6,843 nt of DNA from Eutrophocola sp964490145 (GCA_964490145.1 CAZBBS010000129.1:1-6843), one strand, 5' to 3'. Counted from the stretch's first letter, positions 1 through 6,700 are shown. The notes: generated by a model not told the origin, from the letters alone. A program made the numbers and translations.

Positions 1-90
1 AAATGGTTGGAGTAAACCCTATACCATCATTTTTTGACCATCGATGCAATGGGTGCTTTGTGTCTGTTACTGTGAATAATATAACAATTT
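1..90. other. Unassigned flank left of the IS1595 element
   Basis: No gene is recognised here. One short + strand frame from ATG at 3 (MVGVNPIPSFFDHRCN...) stays open until 113, but it runs into the IS tip, has no visible ribosome binding site and resembles no family I know. The stretch may be the end of something that extends beyond the window. Confidence 0.3.
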
Positions 91-97
91 TTATTAA
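91..97. repeat. Left copy of target-site repeat TTATTAA
   Basis: This seven-base direct repeat abuts the left IS tip and is identical to 808-814 at the right tip. It is read as the target-site duplication of the IS1595-family element. AT-rich sequence makes a chance match easier, but its exact abutment at both tips supports the call. Confidence 0.6.
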
Positions 98-807
98 GGC
101 TCTAGACTATTAATTTTCTGATTTTTTGATACATCGTATAAAATCTTAGTTCTATCGTCACTCACATTCTTTGAGATGCAGATGGAAGTTTTTCTTGCCG
201 CCGTTGAACTTGGCAAGTTTTCGTTTTGTTTAAGACCAGAAGCTTTCAATACCGTTGATTTGAACGCCGTTTCTGACATGTTTCGTTTCGTCACCGATTT
301 TCTTTTTGATACGCAGATACTTATCAAAGCCGACCCCAACCAGTCCGTTATAGCCGCGCCATCCATCGCTGATGACAACACTTTCGACACTTATTTGGCC
401 ACGTATAACGCGCTGTAGGGTTCGCTTTGCGGTTGTCCAGAATGATTTCGGTATAGACCCGCTCACCGCGTTCATAAATGCCAAAGACAGACTGTTTATT
501 CTTAACGCAACCAAGCTTCAGTTTGTGGAGGCTTCCGCGTGGGCGCGTCTGGCCAAAGTAACTTTCATCAACTTGGATCACGCCTGTGAAGGTAGCCATT
601 TTCTCCTCTAGGTAAGCAAAAATAGATTGCCGGAAAGCAATGTAATATAGATTGATTGTATTGCGATTGATATTAAGAATTTGTGCTGCTTGTGTGGCCG
701 TTAAGTCACTACAAAAGGCGCACATTATTTTTCCTGACGATTCCGACTTAAACCATTCTTCTTATTCATTTTTCTAACAAACAATCCTATATTGCTATTT
801 TAGAGCC
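98..807 (-). mobile_element. Decayed IS1595-family (ISXO2-like) insertion sequence, 710 bp
   Basis: The element is defined by inverted tips: GGCTCTA at 98-104 and its reverse complement TAGAGCC at 801-807, with weaker similarity further in. The 7-base repeat TTATTAA directly flanks both tips (91-97 and 808-814). IS1595 elements normally make 8-bp target duplications, so one base has probably diverged or the tip is off by one. The whole interior is a broken transposase gene read on the minus strand, with its original stop only 12 bases from the left tip, as expected for a compact IS of about 0.7 kb. It sits six bases from the tip of an older IS3-family fragment. The family call is from protein motifs; the boundaries are from the repeats. 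Confidence 0.8.
110..769 (-). pseudogene. IS1595-family DDE transposase, frameshifted and with internal stops
   Basis: Read from ATG at 769, the product starts MNKKNGLSRNRQEK. It then needs one extra A in a five-A run (T728-732 on the + strand) to continue into an N-terminal helix-turn-helix-like part (DLTATQAAQILNINRNT) and the first catalytic motif VDESYFG. A second frameshift lies near 415-435. The next frame gives VVISDGWRGYNG (second Asp) and INGIESFWS (the Glu), so a DDE triad is recognisable. After FWS there is an in-frame TAA (230-232), then sense sequence TKRKLAKFNGGKK and HLKECE, then several more stops, ending at TAA 110-112. The reconstructed length is about 220 residues, normal for short ISXO2-like transposases without the zinc ribbon. 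With two frameshifts and several nonsense codons, it cannot make an active enzyme. Confidence 0.85.
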
Positions 808-814
808 TTATTAA
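808..814. repeat. Right copy of target-site repeat TTATTAA
   Basis: It is identical to 91-97 and directly follows the right tip TAGAGCC. Joining 1-90, one TTATTAA copy and 815 onwards would restore the sequence before IS1595 insertion, placing the site just outside the IS3-family tip at 821. Confidence 0.6.
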
Positions 815-820
815 AACAAA

Positions 821-905
821 TGAACTTCCCCAACTAAACTGATCCACCTCTATGTTTAGACTAAGGAGTTAGAATGGCAAACAAGCGCCCCAAACCTAAA
901 GAGAT
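821..905 (+). mobile_element. IS3-family element, 5' tip remnant
   Basis: The segment begins TGAACTTCCCC, a typical IS3-family tip starting with TG. It is followed by a ~50-base leader, a good Shine-Dalgarno (AGGAG, 864-868) and the start of orfA. Only about 85 bases survive. The interior and the other end are not in the window, and no GGGGAAGTTCA partner tip was seen. The right boundary is approximate, where similarity to an orfA start stops. The surviving end faces the truncated membrane-protein gene on its right, so the IS or a deletion starting inside it probably removed the 3' part of that gene. Confidence 0.6.
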
Positions 906-912
906 GCAGTAA
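874..912 (+). pseudogene. IS3-family transposase OrfA, N-terminal stub of 12 codons
   Basis: ATG at 874 follows AGGAG with good spacing. The product MANKRPKPKEMQ ends at TAA 910-912. The beginning matches the recurrent start of IS3-family OrfA proteins (M-x-N-K-R-x-K-P-E/K-E, followed by I-V-x-K-L-R in intact copies). Similarity is lost after KE, so the last codons are probably read into unrelated flank. The helix-turn-helix and leucine-zipper parts of a normal ~90-residue OrfA are absent, so it cannot function. The match rests on ten residues, which makes the family call likely rather than certain. Confidence 0.55.
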
Positions 913-1159
913 ATATACGGATTTGAATTTCTTCAAAATTAGTATGAGATAAGTTCCAATATTATAATGGCCTCATTGCTGAATTTTGTAACCGCATCGC
1001 GTCAAGCAAATTGTTTAGTTTATAAATTTCAATGGATGGAATGTGAAAATCAATAAGATCTCCATAAGCACCACCGGTTAAATTTGACCTCAGGGCAAAC
1101 ATTGCTGAGTAGATGAAAATTACTAATACTGAGCCAAGTAAATACATCGGAACCTTCAT
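913..1159 (-). pseudogene. N-terminal remnant of a polytopic membrane protein, possibly a GT-C glycosyltransferase
   Basis: The start is ATG at 1159 (MKVPMYLLGS), chosen over the in-frame ATG at 1180 because a perfect AGGAG (1166-1170) lies six bases before it. The protein has one N-terminal hydrophobic helix (about residues 3-22), then a soluble segment with YGDLIDFHIPSIEIYKL. An acidic motif soon after the first membrane helix (GDLIDFH) is typical of GT-C lipid-phosphate-sugar glycosyltransferases. The frame ends at TAA 962-964 after 65 residues. A frameshift just before it would continue in a hydrophobic frame (NIGTYLILILKK) up to the IS3-family debris near 912. Intact GT-C enzymes have several hundred residues, so this is a stub. 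It is co-directional with the D-arabinose operon and may once have encoded a transferase using its product. That role is inference. Confidence 0.45.
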
Positions 1160-1265
1160 TTTTTTCTCCTGACCATTCATTATATAATTGAGGCGAAATT
1201 ATTGTTTTCGAAAAAATTATTTCTTAAATTAGCTGAATATTTTTTAGAATTTTTTGAAAATAATC
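1160..1265. other. AT-rich spacer between the two damaged membrane-protein genes
   Basis: About 100 very AT-rich bases. Apart from the ribosome binding site at 1166-1170 I see only a short palindrome TTTTCGAAAA and no convincing GC-rich hairpin plus T-run terminator. Transcription from the upstream operon could continue into the remnant gene. Confidence 0.4.
1166..1170 (-). promoter_or_regulatory. Shine-Dalgarno AGGAG that fixes the start of the remnant gene
   Basis: AGGAG read on the minus strand lies six A bases before ATG 1159. It overlaps the codons that would follow the alternative ATG at 1180, so the downstream ATG is preferred. Confidence 0.6.
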
Positions 1266-2505
1266 TTATCTCGGGACAATACTACCCAAAATTGACGACG
1301 CCGAATAAAGCTTTAGGCCTGATGGGTGCGGGCAACAATGATTCATCCGCGTTGAGACACTTAGGTGTGTAATAAGCAGAATTAAACATATCAAAATTAT
1401 TTTTGGCCTGAGCGTTTCTAAATTTAATTTGGGCATGAAATTTAATTTTGAAAGAGTAATTTTCTCGTTCAGAATTTTTGTATCGGGAAAAGTCAAACCT
1501 AGCAAAAGTGGAAATCCAATACCGAATATTGAGATCCAACGACCCCAATCCCAACCGGTATATGCAGATGTGCACACTGCTAAAACCATCCAAGCAAGAA
1601 TGATTATTCTTAACGCAAATTCATCAAAAGAACGAGATAATATTGTTGTGACAACTACTGCAATTATCGAATTAAGTAATAAGTAAAACATCCAAATATT
1701 TGAAGAGCCTTTACTTATCATTTGTGCTGCAAGATTATGACTTTGTTCTAACTTCCAACCAATTGCGACGATACCACCAGTGATGTTTCGTGCATCTGTA
1801 GTTGATAAACTATCCAGGATCGCTTGCATTAATTCTTGATTGCCGGGATTGAAGTAGATCATCAGAAAAGCAATCGTAACTGGCAAAATATATAAACCAC
1901 CAATTTTGAAAAAAGAAATTCTGCCAAAACTCGAATGATAAAATAAAATCAGGATAAGTGGCGGGACAAAAAAGACAGCGAAAATCTCATGAATAAAAAT
2001 CATCAATATGGAAATACATGAAGTTATCAAAATTCCCGTATTGCTGCCAAAATTGAAAACACCTGAAATGAAAATCAAAATAAAAATTGAAAGGTAAAAC
2101 AAAAATTCTTTTCTATCGAGGTATTCCCAACCGCCAATTGATATATCAAGAAGCCCCCCATGCGGAAAATGCTACAGCAAAAAATATGGCCCATGCATCT
2201 CGTTTACTTCCAGTCATAACAATAAAGGAAATAAAACAGATAAAGAAAAACAAAATAATTATTTTTTGGAAGAGTGTGGCATAAAATGCAGGGTAACCTG
2301 TAAAATAGAATAATTGGCCCAAAAGACCTCGCCGGACGAACCCTCCTTCATAGTTTATTAATAGCTCGCCAATTGACCATGCCCCAGGAAGCTCATTCCA
2401 GATATTTTGGTAAACCTTAAATCCAATGATTAAAATAAATAGAGAAATACAATATTTGGAAGTTTTCTCATTCAATATAATGTTCTGAAGTTTTTCTAAA
2501 AACAT
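1266..2505 (-). pseudogene. Polytopic membrane protein split by a one-base frameshift in a C6 run
   Basis: Two adjacent frames belong to one protein. The 5' part starts at ATG 2505 (MFLEKLQNII; a TTG at 2520 is possible) and runs off frame after SAWG. The 3' part reads LLDISIGGWEYLDRKEF and continues to the stop at 1266. Removing one base from the six-C run at 2154-2159 (+ strand) joins them into 412 residues. The joined protein has many hydrophobic helices and short motifs I have seen in uncharacterised polysaccharide-locus membrane proteins: GFVRRGLLG (55-63), an HE pair in a loop (172-173) and GWDWGRW (317-323). No function is established for them as far as I know. Its place after dprE2-like suggests a glycosyltransferase or polymerase using lipid-linked arabinose. 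Except for the frameshift the gene looks undecayed, so sequencing error or phase variation remains possible. Confidence 0.65.
2154..2159. repeat. C6 homopolymer at the frameshift point
   Basis: Six C on the + strand (six G in the coding strand, context GCATGGGGGGCTTCTTG). Five G keep the reading frame and give AWGLLDIS; six give AWGAS followed by TGA. The run is short for a classical phase-variable tract, but it is the exact point where the two halves of the membrane protein go out of frame. Confidence 0.7.
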
Positions 2506-2587
2506 GAACCCATTGCCCAATTCAGAAGTTTACATTCATAAAAGTTTAAAAAGTTACAAAAGCTACCGGTAAATTTAATGATCAAAA

Positions 2588-3325
2588 TCAAATCTTCATT
2601 TTTTTGAAATAACGCTCCGGAATATGGCAAAGTAATACCATTATTAATCGCCATCTTTTATAAAAATAAATGATATCTTTCTTTTTAAGATAAGATTTGT
2701 ATACATATTCAGCTAATGCATTTGGGCTTGCTGTTAAGAATGGCGGCAACCCTAAATCAAACGTCATTTTTGTCAAAATAAAACCTGGAAGAACGGTCAT
2801 AACATGAACGCCCTTATCGGCGAGTCTGTTACGCAATCCAGATAGAAAAGCCGTAAAACCCGCTTTTGATGAACCATATACATAGTTTGAAGCGCGCCCT
2901 CTTTCGCCTGCCACTGAGCTGATCCCAATAATTGTTCCAGATCTTCTCTGCTCAAAATGATTGGCAAACTCTGCTAAGATGCTAACTGGGCCTTCAAAGT
3001 TACTTCGCATCACGAGAGATGCTGATTTTATATCACGCTCACTTTCAAATTGGTTCCCCATATATCCAACGGCACATACAACAATCCCAGGCATAATTGG
3101 GAGTTTTTTTACAAAACGTTGATGAGAAACAGTTTTTATGGCATCAAACTCATGCAAACTTACTTTAGTACTATAGCGTATTTCTAAATCAGCGCGATCT
3201 GACTCCAGTCTTTTTACATCTCTTGATGCAAGTTGAATGGGGTAGCCTTCTTTTGCAAATTGATGAGCGATGGCCAATCCGATATCACTTGTTGCACCGA
3301 GGATGAGGACTGGGGCCTTTTTCAC
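2588..3325 (-). CDS. dprE2: DprE2-like short-chain dehydrogenase/reductase
   Basis: A 245-residue protein of the classical SDR type. It has an N-terminal nucleotide-binding loop LILGATSDIG (7-16), the central NF segment (109-110), GISSVAGERGRASNYVYGSSK with catalytic Ser137, Tyr150 and Lys154, and PGFILTKMT (180-188). By family and by its place directly after a DprE1 homologue, it is predicted to reduce the 2-keto-erythro-pentose lipid intermediate with NAD(P)H, giving polyprenyl-phospho-beta-D-arabinofuranose. The mycobacterial DprE2 has a similar size. The start is GTG at 3325, which overlaps the TGA of the previous gene (GTGA), so translation is probably coupled. The C-terminus (YKRWRLIMVLLCHIPERYF) is hydrophobic and basic and may lie on the membrane, near the lipid substrate. 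SDR membership is certain; substrate assignment rests mainly on context. Confidence 0.85.
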   Translation of the reverse strand: MKKAPVLILGATSDIGLAIAHQFAKEGYPIQLASRDVKRLESDRADLEIRYSTKVSLHEFDAIKTVSHQRFVKKLPIMPGIVVCAVGYMGNQFESERDIKSASLVMRSNFEGPVSILAEFANHFEQRRSGTIIGISSVAGERGRASNYVYGSSKAGFTAFLSGLRNRLADKGVHVMTVLPGFILTKMTFDLGLPPFLTASPNALAEYVYKSYLKKKDIIYFYKRWRLIMVLLCHIPERYFKKMKI

Positions 3326-4644
3326 AAACCTAACCTTTCAGATTGAGCAGATGAAAACGAATAATTTAGACCACCATCTACCCTGAAAGATTTATAGGTT
3401 TTGGCTCGCGGATCAGAACTTAAAAACGTATCACGAGACATCCTGCTATCTTTCGCAAGATAAAACCTCCCAGCATGCTTTAAGGTGATTAAATCCAATT
3501 GTTGCATTAGGGTTAGGGTTTTTGGGTTAACAGGGAAGTCCAATGCTAGAGTATATCCTTTCATGGGAAATGAGAATAGACTCTCCTGTTCTCCAAATCT
3601 TTTCAAGACTGACAAGAAAGAACCAACATTCGCAACGGAAATAGTCTGCAATAGCTCACTAAGACCATCTTTGGCTTTATCAAGCGGGATCACACATTGA
3701 AATTGAACGAACCCACGGCGGCCATATATTTTATTCCACCCCAGGATTGCATCTAAAGGGTAGAAATACCTATCCCAGTCTACGAGTTGATACTGATCCT
3801 TCCTCTTGGAATTCCAGTAGTAGAATTTATTAAACGTCTTCACTGTCAAACTGTTAAGAAGGTATGCCGGGAGAGAGAAAGGTATTGTTATATTTTGTTT
3901 TACTGGAGAAGTATAAGGGCTCTTTGCAAGTGTGTCAGGGAGGTCCTCAAGCTGAGCATGCTCGCCCAACATAATTAATGATCGGCCAAGTTTTTTACCT
4001 TTTTGCAAACAGTCTATCCAGGCAACGGAATACGTTGAATCCAAGGATTGTTCAAAGAGATCAATAGTCTGTTCTATGTTTTCAGTGGTGAGTGTACGCT
4101 GCTTGATCCATGCAGATGGTACTCGTTTGAGCCTGATTGCCGCTCTTATAATAATGCCCGTCAGGCCCATTCCACCAATTGTTCTATGAAACAATTCAGG
4201 GTTTTTTATTTTGGAACAGCGTTCAATTTTGCCTTCAGTTTTGATGATATCAATCCAATCTATGTATTGCCCAAAGCTTCCGTCTTTGTGATGGTTTTTA
4301 CCGTGTACATCAGCTGCAATCATGCCGCCTAAGGTAACAAACTTTGTTCCGGGAGTAACACTGGGAAACCAACCTTCAGGAAGAAAAACATCAATGATAT
4401 CTGCTAAGAGTAGACCTGCTTCTGCCACAAGCTGACCAGATTTTTCATTGAAGGCAAGCATGCGATTAAAATGTTTCATATGAAGAGTGTTGCTGGAGCT
4501 TACTGAGCTATCCCCATAAGATCTTCCGTTGCCTCGAGCAATTGATGTACCTTTTTTGATTTGCCTAATAATGTCATCAACAGATCTAGGTGCTGATATA
4601 TTCGCTTCAATTACCGGGTATCTTCCCCATCCAGCCAGTTTCAT
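3322..4644 (-). CDS. dprE1: DprE1-like FAD-dependent decaprenylphosphoryl-ribose 2-oxidase homologue
   Basis: A 440-residue flavoprotein of the VAO/PCMH type, close to the ~460 of mycobacterial DprE1. Motifs in order: ARGNGRSYGDSS (36-47, FAD pyrophosphate loop), TPGT (97-100), GGMIAADVHGKNHH (106-119; His114 aligns with the conserved DprE1 His132), IGGMGLTGII (156-165), WNKIYGRRGFVQFQCVIP (303-320), GYTLALDFP (363-371) and YLAKDSR (395-401; Lys398 matches DprE1 Lys418). Predicted reaction: oxidation of the ribose C2 hydroxyl of polyprenyl-phospho-ribose to the 2-keto intermediate, which the next gene product reduces. Where mycobacterial DprE1 has Cys387, the target of covalent benzothiazinones, this protein has Ala367. 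ATG 4644 overlaps the previous TGA (ATGA), and the reductase start overlaps this stop. No signal peptide or membrane helix is apparent. Residue correspondences come from memory of the Mycobacterium tuberculosis sequence. Confidence 0.9.
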   Translation of the reverse strand: MKLAGWGRYPVIEANISAPRSVDDIIRQIKKGTSIARGNGRSYGDSSVSSSNTLHMKHFNRMLAFNEKSGQLVAEAGLLLADIIDVFLPEGWFPSVTPGTKFVTLGGMIAADVHGKNHHKDGSFGQYIDWIDIIKTEGKIERCSKIKNPELFHRTIGGMGLTGIIIRAAIRLKRVPSAWIKQRTLTTENIEQTIDLFEQSLDSTYSVAWIDCLQKGKKLGRSLIMLGEHAQLEDLPDTLAKSPYTSPVKQNITIPFSLPAYLLNSLTVKTFNKFYYWNSKRKDQYQLVDWDRYFYPLDAILGWNKIYGRRGFVQFQCVIPLDKAKDGLSELLQTISVANVGSFLSVLKRFGEQESLFSFPMKGYTLALDFPVNPKTLTLMQQLDLITLKHAGRFYLAKDSRMSRDTFLSSDPRAKTYKSFRVDGGLNYSFSSAQSERLGL

Positions 4645-5063
4645 GGTGTATTGACCAAATGTTTGTCAGTAAAAACAAATTTGCGATCCAGATTATATTT
4701 CACAATATATCCAATAGAAAGACCAAGCACCGCACCTATTTCACGCATGGTATCAGTTTTCCAGGTGAGCCAGAAGATTGCCTCACTACCCCAAAAAATT
4801 AGAGTAGTTACAATCCCCATACATGTATAAAGCGCGAATTTTTTGCTGTTATCCTCTAGCCCCAATGATAAATCATAAAAAATCCATCGCTTATCGAGGA
4901 TATATTTTATGATAAGTCCAGTCAGCGTTCCTAAACCTAGAGCTACTGAAAAAATCGTTTTTGTATCACCAAAAAGAAACACCATACGCTGGGTTAGAAG
5001 ATTAGCAAAGATTGCAATAAATGAAAAAATAACATAGCGAAAAGCCAGCGTATAGAGACTCAT
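4641..5063 (-). CDS. GtrA-family small membrane protein
   Basis: 140 residues from ATG 5063, which shares one base with the UbiA stop codon (TGATG). An upstream ATG at 5108 in the same frame would overlap the UbiA gene by 46 bases and add an atypical cysteine-containing stretch, so the coupled start is preferred. Four hydrophobic helices are visible. The related segments KYILDKRWIF and KYNLDRKFVF, one after each helix pair, are the hallmark K-x-x-x-D-R/K-x-x-x-F repeats of the GtrA/DPMS-like family. Members work with lipid-linked sugars, and GtrA is thought to flip undecaprenyl-phosphate glucose. The mycobacterial GtrA-like protein Rv3789 lies beside dprE1-dprE2 and has been proposed as a flippase or an adaptor for the arabinose lipid. 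An equivalent role here is likely from context but not shown. It ends in an ATGA overlap with the oxidase gene. Confidence 0.85.
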   Translation of the reverse strand: MSLYTLAFRYVIFSFIAIFANLLTQRMVFLFGDTKTIFSVALGLGTLTGLIIKYILDKRWIFYDLSLGLEDNSKKFALYTCMGIVTTLIFWGSEAIFWLTWKTDTMREIGAVLGLSIGYIVKYNLDRKFVFTDKHLVNTP

Positions 5064-6490
5064 CAGAGCCACCCCAGCAACGCAAATCCAATTATTGCAA
5101 AGAAACATAAAAGGCTTACTTTGTCTTTCACTGCAAAAACAATTGGGTCATCGTGCATTTTCCCTCGGTGGGTAATAAGAACTATTCTAGTAATCCAATA
5201 AAGCAGAACACAACAGATACCCCATAATGCTGAAGGGGTTGAATATAGGTCTAGTATCTCTGGTGAGTTTACATACATCGCCATTACAAGAACCGAAAGA
5301 TAACCTGATACTATGGCAACCACAGTAACAATAGGCAGGTCTTCAACATAATAATCGCGTCCGTTTGTCTGGATAAGACTACGTTCTTTCATGTCCACAA
5401 GTTCAGCTTGGCGTTTGACAGAAGCAAGTGAGAGAAAAACAAATACGGAAAATGCCAACAGCCAGAATGAAATTTCAAGGTCAACCGCCACGCTGCCTGC
5501 AAAAATGCGCAGCGTGTATAAGCCTGCCAGCATGCAGACATCAATGATAATCTTACTCTTTAGATGTAATGAATACAGCGTTGTAAGCAAAAAATACAGC
5601 ACCAGAGTTATCACGAAGGCTTTGTTTACATATGATGATAGAAAAACACCTGTACCAATCAAGCTAATCACCATAGGGCCACCATGGGCAATCGGCAGGG
5701 ACCCTGATGCAAATGGACGAAATCGCTTTCTAGGATGTGTTCTATCCGAGTTAAGGTCTATGAGGTCATTGAGCACATAAACACTTGAGGCAACAAGGCA
5801 AAAGGAAACAAACGCAATAAAACTTGCAAAAAACGTGTCGATATTAATCTTGTGCGCCACCAAAATTGGCAAAAATATTAAGATATTCTTTAGCCATTGG
5901 TGTGGTCGCATGGCTTTGAGATATTGGATAGGTGATTTCACAGATATTTCGATATGTTCAAAGGGTTTTTGAAGAGACTCGACTTTCTTCCTTAGAATAG
6001 GTGAAGAATTAACTGTCACTGCTTTGATCGATTGCTTCCAAACAGGCAGGTCTGCTTCTGTATCTCCCATATAGACGTATGAATTGTTGCCAAAATGTTT
6101 ATTGAGAAAATGTGCCTTTGCCTTACCCTTAAGATTATGGTCTGCGGTTGAACCATGAACCTCATCAAACAGCCCCAAGTAATCTGAGATTTTTTGGGCC
6201 AATTTGTTATTCGTAGCAGTAACTAGGGCAACTAGACCACCTTCTTTACGAAATCTGTTAATGTAGTCTATGACTTCATTGTTGTATGGTAACAAAGATA
6301 CATCAATATCTGATGCTTCTTGCAAATAATCCTTGAGTGAGGCTTTTCCCCGAATAAGCGCTGGAATTAAATAAAGAATTACGCGCCAGTCACTCCCTAA
6401 TGCTGACCAAAAACTCTCGTACAACATGTCAGACCTCAGAAGCGTTCCATCAAGGTCTACAACTAAGAATTTTCCCTTTTGAACGGACAT
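5063..6490 (-). CDS. HAD phosphatase-UbiA prenyltransferase fusion, predicted phosphoribosyl-polyprenol synthase
   Basis: 475 residues in two domains. Residues ~6-180 form a HAD hydrolase: VDLDGTLL (11-18, nucleophile Asp12 and acid Asp14), VTAT (90-93, motif II), a Lys at 122 or 124 and GDTEADLPV (142-150, motif IV). Residues ~188-475 form a UbiA-type membrane domain beginning RPHQWLKN (195-202), with the first Asp-rich motif NDLIDLNSDR (241-250) followed by HPRKRFRP (252-259), and KRQAEL (359-364). The motif continuing HPxKxxRP is characteristic of phosphoribosyl-transferring UbiA proteins such as Rv3806c, rather than ubiquinone or haem enzymes. Predicted reaction: polyprenyl phosphate plus PRPP gives polyprenyl-phospho-5-phosphoribose. 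The HAD half may then remove the 5-phosphate, a step otherwise needing a separate phosphatase. First gene of the operon. The ATG at 6490 has only a weak Shine-Dalgarno. Confidence 0.88.
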   Translation of the reverse strand: MSVQKGKFLVVDLDGTLLRSDMLYESFWSALGSDWRVILYLIPALIRGKASLKDYLQEASDIDVSLLPYNNEVIDYINRFRKEGGLVALVTATNNKLAQKISDYLGLFDEVHGSTADHNLKGKAKAHFLNKHFGNNSYVYMGDTEADLPVWKQSIKAVTVNSSPILRKKVESLQKPFEHIEISVKSPIQYLKAMRPHQWLKNILIFLPILVAHKINIDTFFASFIAFVSFCLVASSVYVLNDLIDLNSDRTHPRKRFRPFASGSLPIAHGGPMVISLIGTGVFLSSYVNKAFVITLVLYFLLTTLYSLHLKSKIIIDVCMLAGLYTLRIFAGSVAVDLEISFWLLAFSVFVFLSLASVKRQAELVDMKERSLIQTNGRDYYVEDLPIVTVVAIVSGYLSVLVMAMYVNSPEILDLYSTPSALWGICCVLLYWITRIVLITHRGKMHDDPIVFAVKDKVSLLCFFAIIGFALLGWL

Positions 6491-6522
6491 GATTTAAATT
6501 ATCTCTGGTTCGATATCAGGTT

Positions 6523-6551
6523 AGTTTATTGTTTGAAAAGTTGCAGGACAA
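6523..6551 (-). promoter_or_regulatory. Candidate sigma70 promoter for the arabinose-lipid operon
   Basis: Read on the minus strand, TTGTCC (6551-6546) and TAAACT (6528-6523) lie 17 bases apart, each matching four of six consensus positions. Transcription would start near 6516, giving a leader of about 26 bases before ATG 6490. Position and spacing are good, but such matches are common in AT-rich sequence. Confidence 0.3.
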
Positions 6552-6700
6552 GCCTTCCCAGAGACAAAATAAAATGCAGGAGAATTGTGTTAAATTATTG
6601 AGTGCAAAATAATTTGTATTTTTGTGAAGGAGATACCATTCAATATTAAGATGTGTATCATTGAGATTGATTATTTACATTGATTGAAGAACTAGCAATA

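Noticed and set aside
94..390. Minus-strand open frame of 98 codons inside the IS
   Set aside because: It is an out-of-frame reading of the decayed transposase 3' part. The transposase motifs (IESFWS, KRKLAKFNGG, HLKECE) continue in a different frame despite stop codons.
3507..3518. Telomere-like TTAGGGTTAGGG
   Set aside because: Only two units, and they lie in coding sequence of the oxidase gene (reverse strand encodes LTLM in a conserved-length protein); chance.
4048..4332. Plus-strand open frame of 94 codons
   Set aside because: It is antisense to the oxidase gene across the conserved HGKNHH and GGMGLTG region; a shadow frame.
5064..5108. Longer N-terminus for the GtrA-family protein (ATG 5108)
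   Set aside because: It would overlap the UbiA gene by 46 bases. The ATG at 5063 forms a TGATG overlap typical of coupled genes and gives a normal family length.
5391..5780. Plus-strand open frame of 129 codons
   Set aside because: It lies antisense within the UbiA domain, whose motifs are clear on the other strand; low-complexity composition and no ribosome binding site.
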